In this document: in pieces, positions 52,290-60,940 of the stretch
Layout: every line of letters starts with the position of its first letter
Position numbering within the stretch: position 1 is the first letter of the stretch
From: Geoanaerobacter pelophilus
GTDB lineage: Bacteria > Desulfobacterota > Desulfuromonadia > Geobacterales > DSM-12255
Reading direction: 5' to 3'
DNA: 64,000 nucleotides
Assembly (NCBI RefSeq): GCF_018476885.1
Contig: NZ_JAHCVJ010000009.1
Coordinates: 1-64,000, forward strand
Translations under genes and position numbers: made by a program
Notes under the pieces: generated by a model
The model's database searches: none
Told to the model about the DNA's origin: nothing
What the model saw: the letters and a program-made list of their open reading frames with translations, nothing else

Positions 52290-54107
52290 TTAACTGTTGC
52301 CGGAAGGATCGGGCTGTAATTGGCCATTGCGGAGTTGGGCATCTTCCCAGTCGATCCAGGCAACCTGGTGCAGAGCCACATACCGGTCAACGGCCTGGCC
52401 GATGGTTGGGAAAAAGTGTTCGGTACCGATTCTGACAAACAGGCCGTAGGTTTTCAACCGGTCTTTAACCGGGCCTTTCATCTGGGCGAAGCAGAGCTGA
52501 ATTCCGGCCTGCTGCAGCTCGCCGTCCAGTTCGGTCAGCATGTCGGCTGAAGTGATGTCCACATCGGTGACCGGTTCTGCCGCAACCACAATCCATACCG
52601 TTTTTGTCGGTGCTGCCGAGACCGCCCGCAAGATATGCTCGCGGAACATCTCGGCATTGGCAAAAAACAGCGGGGCGTCCCACCGGAAAAGGATCAGGCC
52701 GGGGATCCGTTTCCCTTCCGGGTGACGGGTGATGTCGTGGTATCCCTTCATGCCGTCAACCCGGCCGAGGATGGCATGGTAAGGACGCCAGGCCCGCCAG
52801 ATAAAGACCAGCAGGGACAGGCCGATTGCTATGAAGATCCCCTGGATTACCCCCAGCAGGGCAACTCCCAGGAAGCAGACATTCGACAGGATGAATTCAC
52901 CACGCCGCAATTGATACAGGCGCCTGACTCCGGCAATCTCCATGATCGTCCAGCTGGCGGAAATAACCACCGCCCCGAGGGCGGCAGTCGGCACATGACG
53001 CATCAGTTCCGGGGCAACCATCAGGAGCAGGGCGATACAGACCGCGCCGATCATGCAGGTGACCTGGGTTCGGGCACCGGCCGCTTCGGCTACCGGGGTC
53101 CGGGAGGCGCTGCTGCTCACGGAGAATCCCTGAAACAAGCCGGTGGCAACATTGGCGAGACCGAGGGCGATCAGTTCCTGATTGTCGTCCACGTAGTAAC
53201 TGCCGCGCAGGGCATAGATCCTTGACAGAACGCTCATGTCGGCGATGGAGACCATGGCTATGGCCACGGCGCCGGTACCGAGGGTGTAAAATTCATCGAG
53301 GGTGAGGCGGGGGATATGCAGCGTCGGCAATCCTTGCGGGAGCGTCCCGACTACGGCGATTTGCGCTTGCCCTAAAAGATCGAACAGGGCGACCGCCAGC
53401 GAGGCGCCGGCCACGGCAAAGAGCACCCCCGGCCAGCGTGGCGCCCAGCGCTTGCAGCCCATGATCACCATCAGGCAGGTAAAGCCGATAACAGCCGCGA
53501 TCAAGTTGGTCTTGCCGTTCCAAATCCCATGAATCAGGCCGGTTACGGTTTGAAGGATGCTGCCGCTGGTCACGGAAAAGCCGAGGACTTTCGGGAGCTG
53601 TCCGATCAGCAGGGTGAGGGCGATTCCGTTGAGATAGCCGTGGCGGATCGGCTTGGAGAGCAGGTCGGTAACGAAACCGAAGCGGCCTAGGCCTGCCAGG
53701 ATGCAGATCGCTCCTGAGAGAATGGCCAGGACCGCAGCCAGTGAGGCGGCACGGATTGCATCGTCTCCGGCGAGCGGCAGGACAGTAGCCGCAATGAGAG
53801 CGGTTAGGGCCGAGTCGGGACCGATGACCAGGATGCGGCTTGGGCCGAACAGGGCGTAGACCAGAAGCGGGACGATGGTGGCATAAAGACCGTAAATAGC
53901 CGGAAGGCCGGTTGCTTCGGCATACCCCATGCCGACCGGCGCCAGCAGCGCCGTAAGGACCAGTCCGGCAAAAAGATCCTGGGTAAACAGGGAGCGGTTG
54001 TAGTGTTTGAGCAGCGCTAGGCCGGGGAGCCAGCGGCGGATGCCGCGGACCCGTTCGTGCCGGGGGAATAGCGGCCCTTCTTGGAGATGGGAGCCGTTCA
54101 AAACCAT
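52290..54107 (-). CDS. SulP-family anion transporter with STAS domain
   Basis: The 605-residue protein has the SulP membrane part (about 40-420; LFTQDLFAGLVLTALLAPVGMGYAEATGLPAIYGLY, FGPSRILVIGPDSALTALIA, FSVSSSASRTPVAEAAG) and a cytoplasmic STAS domain (about 450-570; GLILFRWDAPLFFANAEMFREHIL, DVDITSADMLTELDGELQQAGI). Substrates in the family are sulfate, bicarbonate or other anions; this one is not predictable. ATG 54107 follows TTGGAGGGCC. The polyphosphate enzyme gene ends 31 bases upstream, so both share a transcript. Confidence 0.92.
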   Translation of the reverse strand: MVLNGSHLQEGPLFPRHERVRGIRRWLPGLALLKHYNRSLFTQDLFAGLVLTALLAPVGMGYAEATGLPAIYGLYATIVPLLVYALFGPSRILVIGPDSALTALIAATVLPLAGDDAIRAASLAAVLAILSGAICILAGLGRFGFVTDLLSKPIRHGYLNGIALTLLIGQLPKVLGFSVTSGSILQTVTGLIHGIWNGKTNLIAAVIGFTCLMVIMGCKRWAPRWPGVLFAVAGASLAVALFDLLGQAQIAVVGTLPQGLPTLHIPRLTLDEFYTLGTGAVAIAMVSIADMSVLSRIYALRGSYYVDDNQELIALGLANVATGLFQGFSVSSSASRTPVAEAAGARTQVTCMIGAVCIALLLMVAPELMRHVPTAALGAVVISASWTIMEIAGVRRLYQLRRGEFILSNVCFLGVALLGVIQGIFIAIGLSLLVFIWRAWRPYHAILGRVDGMKGYHDITRHPEGKRIPGLILFRWDAPLFFANAEMFREHILRAVSAAPTKTVWIVVAAEPVTDVDITSADMLTELDGELQQAGIQLCFAQMKGPVKDRLKTYGLFVRIGTEHFFPTIGQAVDRYVALHQVAWIDWEDAQLRNGQLQPDPSGNS

Positions 54108-54138
54108 GGCCCTCCAACCTGGTGCTCGGCAGAGGCGG

Positions 54139-55632
54139 TCACTTCCGCTTCCGGTCCAGCGCCGCTTCTATCCTGGCGCAGAGGGTCTTGAGAACTTTAA
54201 TCCTGGCATAATTCTTATCGTTAGCCTCGACCAGGGTCCATGGAGCAATCTCGGTGCTGGTGCGGTCGATCATGTCGCAGACCGCCAGTTCGTAGTCGTC
54301 CCATTTTTCGCGATTGCGCCAGTCCTCGTCGGTGATCTTGAACCGCTTGAAACTGATCTTCTCCCGTTCCTTGAAGCGCCTCAGCTGCTCTTTCCGGTCT
54401 ATTGCCAACCAGAACTTAACCACTACGGTATTATGGCGCACCAGCTGTTCCTCGAAGTCATTGATCTCACCGTAGGCCCGCATCCAGTCAGCATGGGAAC
54501 AGTATCCTTCTACCCGTTCCACCAGCACCCGGCCGTACCATGAACGGTCGAAGAGGGCAAATCTTCCGGCATGGGGGAGATGGCGCCAGAACCGCCAGAG
54601 ATAAGGTTGCAGCTGCTCTTCTTCGGTGGGTGCCGCGATTGGTATTACTCGAAAGTGACGGGCATCCAGGGCCTGGGTTATGCGGCGGATGGCGCCACCT
54701 TTGCCGGCTGCGTCGTAACCTTCAAAAACAACGATCACGGAAAGCTTGTGGAATCTTTTGTGGCGAGACAACAGGTTTAGTTTTCCCTGCCATTGTTCGA
54801 GCTCGGTTTCGTACTCTTTTTTTGCCAGCCGCTTCGTGAGATCGACGGTATGCAGGACCCGCACCCCATCAATGGCCAGGGTAATTGGGGGGAACGGCTC
54901 TTCCTTGAGCGGTGGTTCGTGGTTGTCGAGCCGTCGGCGCAGAGCTTGGTGGATTGCGGTACCGATGGTGAGATAGCGATAGCGGGGATCATTCCCTTCA
55001 ACAATTAACCAGGGTGATTCGGCGCTGCTGGTGGCGCGGAGCATCCGTTCCGAGACCTGGTGGAAACGGTCGTAGAGCTTGTAATGCTTCCAGTCGGTGT
55101 CTGTTACCCGCCACCGGGTGCCGGGATCCTTTTCCAGGGAGTTGAGCCGTTTTTTCTGCTGGTCTTTGGAAAGGTGCAGCCAGAATTTGAGGATCAGCGC
55201 ACCTTCGTCACAAAGCATTTTTTCGAAGCGGATTATCCGTTCCAGGCGTTGATCAAGTTCGGCGTTGGAAATGTTGCCATAGACGTTCTCGATCAGCGGG
55301 GCCGAATACCAGGTACCGAGAAAAATGCCGATCTTGCCACGCGGGGGGAGTGATCGCCAGTAACGCCACATGGGCGGTCGCTCCAGCTCTTCATCTGTAA
55401 GATTCCGTAGCGCATGGGTCTCAATATGCCGGGGGTCCATCCATTCGTTGAGGATGTTGACCGTCTCACCCTTCCCGGCGCAATCGACCCCGCCGATCAG
55501 GATGATGACCGGGAATTTCCGCGATTGCAGCAGGTCTGTCTGTGCATCCAGCAGGGCCTCCCGCAGGATCGGCACTTCGCGCTTATAGCGAGTCTTATCG
55601 ATCTTGTGGCCCAACTCCGCCGACTCGAACAT
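54139..55632 (-). CDS. pap: polyphosphate:AMP phosphotransferase (double PPK2)
   Basis: This 497-residue protein consists of two PPK2 domains. The first has ILIGGVDCAGKGETV (Walker A, about 45-57), HALRNLTDEELERPPMWRYWRSLPPRGKIGIFLGTWYSAP; the second has VVFEGYDAAGKGGAIRRI (about 303), FRVIPIAAPTEEE, RFALFDRSWYGRVLVERVEGY and VVKFWLAIDRKEQL. Two-domain PPK2 proteins of this kind phosphorylate AMP to ADP with polyphosphate. Both P loops and the DRSWY-type lid are present in the second domain; the first has GTWYSAP instead, as usual for the non-catalytic half. ATG follows AGGAGCTGCCA. Confidence 0.93.
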   Translation of the reverse strand: MFESAELGHKIDKTRYKREVPILREALLDAQTDLLQSRKFPVIILIGGVDCAGKGETVNILNEWMDPRHIETHALRNLTDEELERPPMWRYWRSLPPRGKIGIFLGTWYSAPLIENVYGNISNAELDQRLERIIRFEKMLCDEGALILKFWLHLSKDQQKKRLNSLEKDPGTRWRVTDTDWKHYKLYDRFHQVSERMLRATSSAESPWLIVEGNDPRYRYLTIGTAIHQALRRRLDNHEPPLKEEPFPPITLAIDGVRVLHTVDLTKRLAKKEYETELEQWQGKLNLLSRHKRFHKLSVIVVFEGYDAAGKGGAIRRITQALDARHFRVIPIAAPTEEEQLQPYLWRFWRHLPHAGRFALFDRSWYGRVLVERVEGYCSHADWMRAYGEINDFEEQLVRHNTVVVKFWLAIDRKEQLRRFKEREKISFKRFKITDEDWRNREKWDDYELAVCDMIDRTSTEIAPWTLVEANDKNYARIKVLKTLCARIEAALDRKRK

Positions 55633-55729
55633 TGGCAGCTCCTGTTAAGACTTCTCACCTGCTTTGATCTGCTGAAAAGTCTATCACAGAAACCTGCCGG
55701 GTCTAATCCGGTTGCCTGCAGGGCTGCTA

Positions 55730-55903
55730 TTATCTATGTCTGCGCGAGCGGAACTTTTTCAATAAAACCAGGGCCTCCTGTTCGGGACCGTTCACCCAGA
55801 AACCACACATGAAGCAGCAGATACCTTGGGCATTGCCTCGTTCAATAAGTGTCCGTTCATGGTAGTGCAATCCTACCTTGGATTTGCATTTAGGGCATTT
55901 CAT
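55730..55903 (-). CDS. small zinc-ribbon-like protein, 57 aa
   Basis: Minus-strand frame from ATG 55903 to TAA 55730, with AAAGGAATTACCGTT upstream as ribosome site. The product starts MKCPKCKSKVGLHYHERTLI and has CCFMCGFW in the middle, a CPxC plus CxxC zinc-ribbon layout, then a basic end KKFRSRRHR. It is likely a zinc-binding protein that could touch nucleic acid. It lies between pap and skp on the same strand; the terminator at 55967 separates it from skp. Confidence 0.72.
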   Translation of the reverse strand: MKCPKCKSKVGLHYHERTLIERGNAQGICCFMCGFWVNGPEQEALVLLKKFRSRRHR

Positions 55904-55966
55904 AACGGTAATTCCTTTCGTATGGCTTTAAGCGTCTGCTTCTCTGGATGCCGCGTATGTTGCACG

Positions 55967-56010
55967 AAAGCCCGCACGTCAGCAGGCATGATGCTCACAG
56001 TGCGGGCTTT
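55967..56010 (-). terminator. terminator after skp
   Basis: Stem AAAGCCCGCAC / GTGCGGGCTTT (11 bp) with a 22-base loop, about 60 bases after the stop of the Skp-like gene; T-rich on the minus strand. Confidence 0.8.
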
Positions 56011-56068
56011 CTGGTGCCGGGTTGGCCAGCAAAGTACGCCGCGCGTACCAATATTCAAACAATGACGC

Positions 56069-56593
56069 TTATTTTTTGTTACTGGAGTGCTCCTCGTTGG
56101 CACGTTGCACGACCTGCGCGGTGATATCGGCATCCTTGCCGAAATAGAAGAGTCCAACACTGCGATCGAGGATCGCCGTATAATTACCTTCGTCGCCCAC
56201 TTTTGCCATTATTGACCCAAGACGGCTGGTAATCCGCTTGAGATGGTCTGCCTCAAGCAGTTTGATCTCTTCCTGGGCCTCACGCTGCCGGTTCTGGAAA
56301 TCACGGCTCTTCTTCTGAAGCTGTATTTCCCGCTCGGCCCGTTCATCCGCAGTGAGTTTGGCAGCGTCCTTTTCAGCTTCAGCCTTGGTCTTTTCAAAAT
56401 CAGATAACAGGGCTTTCAATTCAGCATTGTACTTTTCAGTCTTCTTGAGCAGGTCGGCCCTGGCTTCGATCCCGGCAGAACACTCTGAAACGGCTCGCTG
56501 CAGGTCAACAACACCGATTTTAGGCGTTGACGCCGCCATGGCAGGAGCCGCACAGGCCAGCATGAGGAGGGTGGCGGTTATGATGCGTTTCAT
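56069..56593 (-). CDS. skp: OmpH/Skp-family periplasmic chaperone
   Basis: The 174-residue protein has a signal peptide (ending PAMAAS), the strand KIGVVDLQRAVSECSAG, a long charged helical hairpin (about 45-125; tentacle coiled coil with DFEKTKAEAEKDAAKL and RDFQNRQREAQEEIKLLE), and a closing strand NYTAILDRSVGLFYF. This is Skp, which holds unfolded outer-membrane proteins in the periplasm. ATG follows GGAGATTCATAG. It is not next to bamA or lpxD, where skp usually lies, so it is a stand-alone, perhaps extra, copy. Confidence 0.88.
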   Translation of the reverse strand: MKRIITATLLMLACAAPAMAASTPKIGVVDLQRAVSECSAGIEARADLLKKTEKYNAELKALLSDFEKTKAEAEKDAAKLTADERAEREIQLQKKSRDFQNRQREAQEEIKLLEADHLKRITSRLGSIMAKVGDEGNYTAILDRSVGLFYFGKDADITAQVVQRANEEHSSNKK

Positions 56594-56620
56594 CTATGAA
56601 TCTCCTTGGCTCTTAGCTGG

Positions 56621-56824
56621 TTAGATTGCGCAGCAGTATTCTTCCGGATCAAGGTCTGCCATTGCTGATTCCGGCTGCGGGAGTAGATCATGGACTTGCT
56701 TGACAGTCACGATGGCAGACAGGATCAGACCTTCAGTCGGATGATCTGAGCAGGCGGAAAATGCCTGTTGCAAGTCGTTTATGATGGTGTGGGTCAGGGT
56801 GTGCATGTTTGAATGATTTTGCAT
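56621..56824 (-). CDS. small hypothetical protein, paralogue of the gene at 57132
   Basis: ATG 56824 follows AAGGAGAACTTAACC. The 67-residue product has a core IINDLQQAFSACSDHPTEGL then ILSAIVTVKQVHDLL. The same pattern, IIQTLQRAYHDCPHSPTEDL then ILSALQAVRKLQQDI, occurs in the divergent gene at 57132-57299. A helix, a Cys/His/Pro turn and a second helix are likely. It is soluble; no family is known to me. Its tail is acidic and ends DPEEYCCAI. Confidence 0.72.
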   Translation of the reverse strand: MQNHSNMHTLTHTIINDLQQAFSACSDHPTEGLILSAIVTVKQVHDLLPQPESAMADLDPEEYCCAI

Positions 56825-57131
56825 GGTTAAGTTCTCCTTCAGGTTGTCCAGCGCTAATCGTATTTTGTACCGGAATGCATAACGTTTTATTATTGTTAAT
56901 TGATAACAGACAAATATTGCGAAAGTATTGCGGGAGTGAAAAGAGTTTGCAAATTCCCGGCATAATGGCGCCTCCGGAATCTTTAAACAGTGATGCCGCT
57001 CAATGGCTACTGTTGACAGTTATCGCAGTTCCCTGATATTTTTGCGTAAATATTGCCCTGCCGTAATACAACGGTAACGTGAGAATGGTAGGTCTTGGCT
57101 GTCTGAATACTTATCAAACAGGAGAAGCACT
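56825..57131. other. 307-bp divergent promoter region between two small paralogues
   Basis: It separates the ribosome sites of two head-to-head paralogous small genes. The part around 56860-56930 is AT-rich and holds a symmetric-looking AT stretch (GTTTTATTATTGTTAATTGAT). No sigma-54 type GG-N10-GC pair fits exactly. I see no other gene. Confidence 0.45.
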
Positions 57132-57299
57132 TTGAACGAGCACTACACGACACTCTACTATGACACCGACAAGATCATTCAAACCCTGCAGCGCGCCTAT
57201 CACGATTGTCCCCACAGCCCCACGGAAGACCTGATCCTTTCGGCCCTGCAGGCAGTCAGAAAGCTGCAGCAGGACATCCAGGACGCCGGCAGCATCTGA
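57132..57299 (+). CDS. small hypothetical protein, 55 aa, paralogue of the gene at 56621
   Basis: A TTG start at 57132 with AGGAGAAG six bases upstream gives 55 residues. The start NEHYTTLYYDTDKIIQTLQR leads to HDCPHSPTEDLILSALQAVR and the end DIQDAGSI. The shared pattern with the minus-strand gene at 56621-56824 shows that both are real genes and arose by duplication. A two-helix fold is likely. It is too short for most automatic annotation. Confidence 0.75.
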   Translation: MNEHYTTLYYDTDKIIQTLQRAYHDCPHSPTEDLILSALQAVRKLQQDIQDAGSI

Positions 57300-57422
57300 T
57301 CCGTTTCTTGGGAGATTTTGATATAGCGTCCATAACTGAGCGTGATTGTCTGTTGAATAACAGGAAAAACCTACCTGAGATGATTCAAGACGTTGGCTTC
57401 TATAATAGTTACGGGGTGATTT

Positions 57423-57827
57423 TCAGTTGCCTGATACTCTGTCCGCTCCGTTTCGCATAGCAGCAAGATAATCGTGTACTTTATTGCGCAGCGCGGCAAT
57501 GTCTCCTTTGCAGATATAGCCCTGTACTTCGTTTGTTGCTACCAAAGTCCGCAAGGTATCTTCATCATTGGATGAGTAGAAGAAGATGGCGGTGTTCATT
57601 TCCCGGCAGAGCGGTTTTACTATTTCAGCGAGTTTCGCCCCGGAAAGCGCCGGCATGTTCACATCCAGCAACAGCAGATCTGGCCTGACATGCTTCAGCT
57701 GAGTGGTGGCGCCGAAGGAGCCCTGGTGGGTGACTACCTCAATCTGGTCACTGCTGAGAAGGCCCTTGGCGGTATAGAGGTGAATTTCATCATCATCGAT
57801 AATCATCACGGTTTGCTTATGCTGCAT
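57423..57827 (-). CDS. single-domain response regulator
   Basis: The 134-residue receiver has the acidic pair in MIIDDDEIHLY, the phospho-aspartate in DLLLLDVNMPALSGAKL (about 54), the Ser/Thr position in AIFFYSSNDEDTL and the conserved Lys in GYICKGD. There is no output domain. Its start overlaps the end of the histidine kinase gene (11 bases), so it is the direct partner of that kinase. Confidence 0.9.
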   Translation of the reverse strand: MQHKQTVMIIDDDEIHLYTAKGLLSSDQIEVVTHQGSFGATTQLKHVRPDLLLLDVNMPALSGAKLAEIVKPLCREMNTAIFFYSSNDEDTLRTLVATNEVQGYICKGDIAALRNKVHDYLAAMRNGADRVSGN

Positions 57828-59022
57828 GGCTGTGGATTCCTTGTTGGTCGATCTGTTTCAATGGTAAAGACAGGCTGAAAACCGAGCCTTTATTGTAGGT
57901 GCTGCTGACGGAAATGGACCCGCCGAGGAGTTTTGCGAGATTTTTGCTGATGGTCAAGCCCAGCCCGGTGCCTTCATGGGTCTTGGTTGAGGCGTCTTCG
58001 ACCTGGGCGAAGGCACTGAAGATAAGGTTGATATCTTCTTCCTTGATGCCGATGCCGGTGTCGCGGACCTCTATCACCAGCTGGTCTTCGTGGATCAGCA
58101 TACCGATTGCAATGGAGCCCTGATCGGTAAATTTTGCCGCATTGCTTGTCAGATTGGTTACAATCTGGCGTAGTTTGATCGGATCCGTAGAGACCACTAC
58201 CGGTTCGACGGGGGTAATGACCTGCACTGCGACCGGTTTATTGCCGATCAGGATGCGGGTGGTCTCCGCAACTTCGGCAAGCATTGCTGCTACATCGACC
58301 TGTTGATGGGCGACTTCCATTTTTCCCGCATCAATTTTCGACAGATCGAGGATATTGGTAATAACGGCCCTGAGGTTTGTCGCCGTAGATATCATGAACG
58401 ACAGGCGCTCTTGTACCTGCTCCATTGATCCGCTGTCTGCCGCCATTTGCAGCAGCTCGGTCAATCCGATAATGGCGTTTACCGGTGAACGGAGCTCATG
58501 CGTGACATTGGCCAGGAACTTGGTCTTTACCTGGTTGATCCTTTCCAGCTCTTGGGAGCGGGCTGTTGCCATTTCTTCCAAAAGAACACTGCGCGACAGG
58601 GCATTGCTCTGTTCAATTACCAGTTGTTTTACCGACAGAAGGCCAAGGTAAGCCCCATTTACGTCTGCAACGATAATTTCGTCGTAAATATCTTGAGGTG
58701 AACGGGCAAAGGCCTTGTCGATTACCTCATCGAGCGATTCGCTGGCAGCGACGATAAGTGGCGTAGTGTCGGCAATGGAAATGATCGGCTGCCGTGAATA
58801 GAGTTCGTTGCCGAACCTGCGCGACAGGGTGAAGAACAGTTTTGTTCGGGTTATCAGCCCTTTTGGCGTCACTCCCTCAACCACTGCCAGAGCTTCCAGG
58901 TTTGGCGTATTGAAAAAATGGTCGGAAATGGCGCTTACCAGGGTCTGCGGAGCGGTCTGGTCGTTTGATGTGATCAGTTCTCCGACAATAATCACGCTGT
59001 TCTGGATAGAGGCTTCCTGCAT
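57817..59022 (-). CDS. CBS-domain sensor histidine kinase
   Basis: ATG 59022 follows GGGGAGCACT; a TTG four codons upstream also lies in frame. The 401-residue protein has an N-terminal pair of CBS motifs (about 10-140; a gap of conserved type with GLITRTKLFFTLSRRFGNELYSRQPIISIAD and YLGLLSVKQLVI), a short coiled coil, HisKA with FLANVTHELRSPVNAIIG (His near 177), and an ATPase domain with TNLTSNAAKFTDQG (N box), DTGIGI (G1) and GTGLGLTISKNLA (G2). It has no membrane helix, so it reads a cytoplasmic signal, perhaps adenine nucleotides through the CBS pair. It works with the receiver at 57423 and perhaps that at 59184. Confidence 0.9.
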   Translation of the reverse strand: MQEASIQNSVIIVGELITSNDQTAPQTLVSAISDHFFNTPNLEALAVVEGVTPKGLITRTKLFFTLSRRFGNELYSRQPIISIADTTPLIVAASESLDEVIDKAFARSPQDIYDEIIVADVNGAYLGLLSVKQLVIEQSNALSRSVLLEEMATARSQELERINQVKTKFLANVTHELRSPVNAIIGLTELLQMAADSGSMEQVQERLSFMISTATNLRAVITNILDLSKIDAGKMEVAHQQVDVAAMLAEVAETTRILIGNKPVAVQVITPVEPVVVSTDPIKLRQIVTNLTSNAAKFTDQGSIAIGMLIHEDQLVIEVRDTGIGIKEEDINLIFSAFAQVEDASTKTHEGTGLGLTISKNLAKLLGGSISVSSTYNKGSVFSLSLPLKQIDQQGIHSHAA

Positions 59023-59183
59023 AGTGCTCCCCAAATCTACCGATCTGCATGCCTGCCTTTGTTACGCATAGCGGATGGTTGTTTGATTACGCTCTATGGA
59101 GTATCGTCTCTTGCAAAAAACACTTTAGTTACAATCATGTAAACTTTTTGGCAACTAGCTTAAATACGGCAGTTGCCAGTGGG

Positions 59184-59603
59184 CTATGCTTCTTTAGATA
59201 ATGGAGGAAGGTCCAGTTCGGCTATGGCGGACTTGAAGTCGTTCGGGCTGGGAGGTTTGATAAGGTAGGTGTGTACTCCTAGTTCTTTACAGGTGTTCTG
59301 GTCTTTTGGGTTGAACGATGAACTCAGGACGATTACCGGGAGCTGACCCAGCAAAGGGTCAGCCCGCAATGCCCTTATCAGTTCCATGCCGTTCATGATC
59401 GGCATGTTGATGTCTACGATGAGTATCTCAGGGGCTGCTTTGCTGTCGTTATTGCCATCAGATGTGCTGTGAAGAAATTCCAGGGCCTCCTTGCCATGGT
59501 TCCTGACAATGACATTTTTAAAATCAGCTTTTCGCAGGGCTCTAACGGCCAAAAATATGTCATTCGGGTTATCATCAACCAGCAGAATTGTTCTGCTTCC
59601 CAT
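59184..59603 (-). CDS. single-domain response regulator (RcpA-like)
   Basis: The 139-residue receiver has ILLVDDNPNDIFLAVRALRKA at the start, the phospho-site EILIVDINMPIMNGMEL, VIVLSSSFNPKD and the conserved Lys in TYLIKPPSPNDF. The NPND-x-F-L pattern and length match the RcpA group of phytochrome-type receivers. It is encoded 160 bases upstream of the CBS kinase on the same strand and may be a second target of that kinase. Confidence 0.9.
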   Translation of the reverse strand: MGSRTILLVDDNPNDIFLAVRALRKADFKNVIVRNHGKEALEFLHSTSDGNNDSKAAPEILIVDINMPIMNGMELIRALRADPLLGQLPVIVLSSSFNPKDQNTCKELGVHTYLIKPPSPNDFKSAIAELDLPPLSKEA

Positions 59604-59639
59604 TGCCTGTCCCTTTCCGCACCACTCTGCAAACCTGTA

Positions 59640-59828
59640 TCAGGATGCGCAGTTGCAACCGATGAATTCAACTTTGCCGACATTGCCGTTAGCCGTGACT
59701 GACTGTTTTAGCCGGGAGCCGCAGGAGAAAATGGTTTCTTCCATGGTCAACTGTCGCCCGTGGCGCTCAATGGTGTGACTGATAACTCCGCAGCGGCAAT
59801 CGATGCAGGTTGGGTTCTTTCTGTTCAT
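59640..59828 (-). CDS. small Cys-rich protein, 62 aa
   Basis: ATG 59828 follows AAGGAGTGCATTGTC; the frame is open to 59921 but that part lacks a site. The product starts MNRKNPTCIDCRCGVISHTI and ends GKVEFIGCNCAS; six cysteines occur as CxxCxC, a lone C and CxC, with His residues between. It is likely a metal-binding protein. No family is recognised. It lies just upstream of the receiver gene at 59184 on the same strand. Confidence 0.65.
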   Translation of the reverse strand: MNRKNPTCIDCRCGVISHTIERHGRQLTMEETIFSCGSRLKQSVTANGNVGKVEFIGCNCAS

Positions 59829-60200
59829 GACAATGCACTCCTTGAGAATAGAATTTATGATTGTCATCCTAGCACTCCTCCTTGACAACGGAATTACTGG
59901 CAAGTATCGATTTTGCAACAATAATCATATGTCTAGTTAACTATTCAGAGTGGCTTCTTCTCTGTTAATACGGCTGCTGGAAGCTGTTGGCCGGACATTT
60001 TCATCAGTTATGGATACTATTGCAAATTTGCGGCAAATCGTTGCCTGACTGCAATACGGGCGTCATAGAGAATTGCTATGTTAATGACGCTGCTGGTGTG
60101 TTTCGTTAAGTACTAACTTGACGGCAGCAGAGTCCACCTGCCGGTAATTGGTGATTTTTACCAGGAGCTAATAGTCCCTGGTTCATTAAAAGGAGACGAT
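59829..60200. other. 372-bp divergent intergenic region
   Basis: AT-rich DNA between two divergent genes. The only structure I see is a hairpin ACCAGG-N11-CCTGGT (60160-60182), 19 bases before the ATG at 60201 and next to its ribosome site, possibly a translation control element. No gene is supported. Confidence 0.45.
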
Positions 60201-60569
60201 ATGAGCAAGTCGCAGATAATTTTCAAGTACCTGTTTGCCGAGGATTACAATCCGGTCTATGTCAACGGAGCACATGGCGGGGTTTCTCCAAGAGGCGAGA
60301 TTGTGACCCATTTCTACCTGGAGCGCTCAGGCGTTCCGGCCTCCATCACCCATGAGGTTGACGGCGGCGCTATCGGCAGCGAGATTGCCCAGGTTCCGGC
60401 CGACTTTGGCCAGACCCTCTATCGCGCCGTTGAGGCCGGGATTGTCATGAACTACGATAGCGCCCGCTCTTTTCATCAATGGCTCGGCGAGCGGCTCAAG
60501 GAGTTGGAGGCGCTGCATGAAGCCAGAGAAGAGGCTAAGTTGCGCAGCGGTGGAGCAGCTGCTAACTGA
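60201..60569 (+). CDS. hypothetical protein, 122 aa
   Basis: ATG 60201 follows AAAGGAGACGAT. The 122-residue protein starts MSKSQIIFKYLFAEDYNPVY and goes on with VNGAHGGVSPRGEIVTHFYLE, a strand-rich first half, then an acidic helical end (LGERLKELEALHEAREEAKL). It has neither signal peptide nor membrane helix. The first half looks like a small beta domain similar in style to proteins that modulate RNA polymerase or binding proteins, but I assign no family. The gene is monocistronic. Confidence 0.75.
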   Translation: MSKSQIIFKYLFAEDYNPVYVNGAHGGVSPRGEIVTHFYLERSGVPASITHEVDGGAIGSEIAQVPADFGQTLYRAVEAGIVMNYDSARSFHQWLGERLKELEALHEAREEAKLRSGGAAAN

Positions 60570-60721
60570 TGTCGGTCTAATTTAACTCATTTGGTGGGTA
60601 TGCAATCGCTTCACAGGCCTGGTCCGGAGTCAAAACTCCGGGCCAGGAAACTGATCGTTTCTTCATAAAAACGTAGCGCATTATGCATGAGTACCACACA
60701 TTTCTATGCTAGCGTGGAGCC

Positions 60722-60892
60722 ATGAACAGTTCACTTCCTAATCCCGAGATTTGCCAGACCAGAAAACTGCCGGATGCCTGCCTCTATTACTGCCGCGCCT
60801 TGACGAGCTTCCCGAGCCTCTGTCACTATTCCATGACATTCGGCGATGATTTGCTATGCCTGCATCCCGGCAACCATCAATATGTTCGCTAA
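60722..60892 (+). CDS. possible Cys-rich protein, 56 aa
   Basis: ATG 60722 to TAA 60890-60892. The product has MNSSLPNPEICQTRKLPDAC at the start, then CRALTSFPSLCHYSM and a final HPGNHQYVR; five cysteines and several histidines. A GGAG lies only 2-3 bases before the ATG, which is too close to be ideal. Composition looks protein-like. It could be a small metal-binding protein. It may be co-transcribed with the phospholipase C-like gene 48 bases downstream. Confidence 0.45.
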   Translation: MNSSLPNPEICQTRKLPDACLYYCRALTSFPSLCHYSMTFGDDLLCLHPGNHQYVR

Positions 60893-60940
60893 GCTGGACG
60901 CAGAATGACCAAGCAATATTCCATTCGAGGTTGATGAATC

